A stretch of 7,510 nt of DNA, from positions 1-7,510 of the forward strand of contig CAZMTB010000068.1 of NCBI GenBank assembly GCA_964569095.1, written 5' to 3'. Below the pieces are notes generated by a model. It saw only the letters and a program-made list of their open reading frames with translations. It did no database searches and was not told the DNA's origin. This document shows, in pieces, positions 6,995 to 7,510 of the stretch. This DNA comes from JALWSI01 sp964569095 [NCBI: uncultured Aquificales bacterium] (GTDB taxonomy: Bacteria > Thermosulfidibacterota > Thermosulfidibacteria > Thermosulfidibacterales). The position numbers and the translations under genes are program-made. Position 1 is the first letter of the stretch. Each line of letters begins with the position of its first letter.

Positions 6995-7450
6995 CTACCT
7001 AAGGGCCTTCTCTACCACCCCCTCCTCTCCGGTGTCGTGGACCGGCTTGCAACTACCGAGGGGAGAGGTGGAGGTGCACTCGATGTGCCAACTGTCGGTG
7101 GCCGCCAGGTTCTGGGCGTCTATGCGGTACGAGGTAGAAGTGGCGTTGGCCACCCACAGCTTGTAGGTCTTTTCGCTGCTTCCGCTTGAAGCAAAGAGGC
7201 GAAAGTCGTTGTTTGCGGTTCCGTCGTCGAACCCCGAGAGGTCTTCAATACTCGAGGCGTATGTGCCGTGTTCAGAGTAGTACTGCTCCTGGGCTGCAGA
7301 GGCAGCCAAGAGGGCCCGCACGGGACCAACGTGGCGTCCAGACTTTATGAAGTGGTTGTAGGCGTAAAGAGAGATGCTCGCCAAGATGGCGAGAATGGCC
7401 ACGGTTATCATCAGCTCCAACAGCGTAAACGCCTTCTTATCTCTTAACAA
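6995..7450 (-). CDS. Type IV pilin-like protein with prepilin N-terminal methylation motif
   Basis: The product is a prepilin of a type IV pilus or type II-secretion-like filament. The hallmark is a short basic leader followed by FTLLELMITVAILAILA, including the invariant Glu at mature position 5, which serves as both membrane anchor and assembly helix. Cleavage by prepilin peptidase and N-methylation should occur at the Phe. The residue before it is Ala (DKKA|FTLLEL), not the usual Gly. The mature protein would be 144 residues. The later region AAQEQYYSEHGTYASSIEDL is typical of PilA/PilE-type and GspG-like subunits. Two cysteines in ECTSTSPLGSC could close a C-terminal disulfide loop. I place the start at TTG 7450, giving the leader MLRDKKA with GGAG seven bases upstream. 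GTG at 7456 or 7492 are alternatives, and the frame stays open to the window edge. Whether it is the major pilin or a minor pseudopilin cannot be told. Confidence 0.9.
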   Translation of the reverse strand: MLRDKKAFTLLELMITVAILAILASISLYAYNHFIKSGRHVGPVRALLAASAAQEQYYSEHGTYASSIEDLSGFDDGTANNDFRLFASSGSSEKTYKLWVANATSTSYRIDAQNLAATDSWHIECTSTSPLGSCKPVHDTGEEGVVEKALR

Positions 7451-7457
7451 TGTCACA

Positions 7458-7461
7458 CTCC
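7458..7461 (-). promoter_or_regulatory. Ribosome binding site supporting the pilin TTG start
   Basis: On the minus strand GGAG (7461-7458) within TTGGAG stands seven bases before TTG 7450. It is only one base before GTG 7456, too close to serve that codon. The resulting seven-residue leader is a typical prepilin leader length. Confidence 0.45.
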
Positions 7462-7510
7462 AACTTGTCGCTGTAGTCCCCGCTACACACACCTTTGTAA
7501 AGCGTAACCT

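Noticed and set aside
1-7510. Search for CRISPR repeats, insertion-sequence ends, attachment sites, toxin-antitoxin or defence modules
   Set aside because: No regularly spaced repeats, transposase or integrase motifs, terminal inverted repeats or defence-associated domains were seen. The gene content is core and surface functions.

Overview
The window carries six protein genes and almost no spare DNA. The organism is a diderm (outer-membrane) bacterium. It encodes two parts of an Mla/Mce-type ABC lipid transporter and a type IV pilin-like protein, both typical of diderms. The DNA is GC-rich, and the genes strongly prefer AGG/AGA for arginine and often use ATA for isoleucine. Together with proteins rich in Glu, Lys and Val, this recalls thermophilic or subsurface lineages such as some Desulfobacterota or candidate phyla. 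That placement is inference only; the sequence does not fix the phylum.

Layout. Positions 1-1175 on the minus strand hold an mlaE-mlaF pair (permease, then ATPase) separated by one base; mlaF runs off the left edge. A 178-bp divergent region (1176-1353) separates this operon from lysS on the plus strand. lysS (class II lysyl-tRNA synthetase) is followed after 85 bp by a bacterial XPB-type DNA helicase gene. A further 74 bp on, containing a plausible sigma70 promoter, lies a 776-residue membrane protein: a multi-spanning GT-C-like N-terminal part followed by about five TPR repeats. This gene converges, with only 7 bp between stop codons, on a minus-strand gene for a type IV pilin-like protein at the right edge.

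How they fit together. MlaE and MlaF form the inner-membrane core of a phospholipid-trafficking ABC transporter that maintains outer-membrane asymmetry. LysRS is housekeeping, and XPB is a DNA-repair or DNA-remodelling translocase; their adjacency may be co-transcription without shared function. The GT-C/TPR protein next to a pilin gene suggests surface glycan transfer, possibly pilin glycosylation. This is inferred from fold resemblance and neighbourhood only.

I see no CRISPR array, RNA gene, insertion sequence, toxin-antitoxin pair or defence island. The less ordinary points are the XPB helicase, the GT-C/TPR-pilin pairing, an alanine at the pilin cleavage site, and a promoter placed so that the GT-C mRNA may be leaderless.
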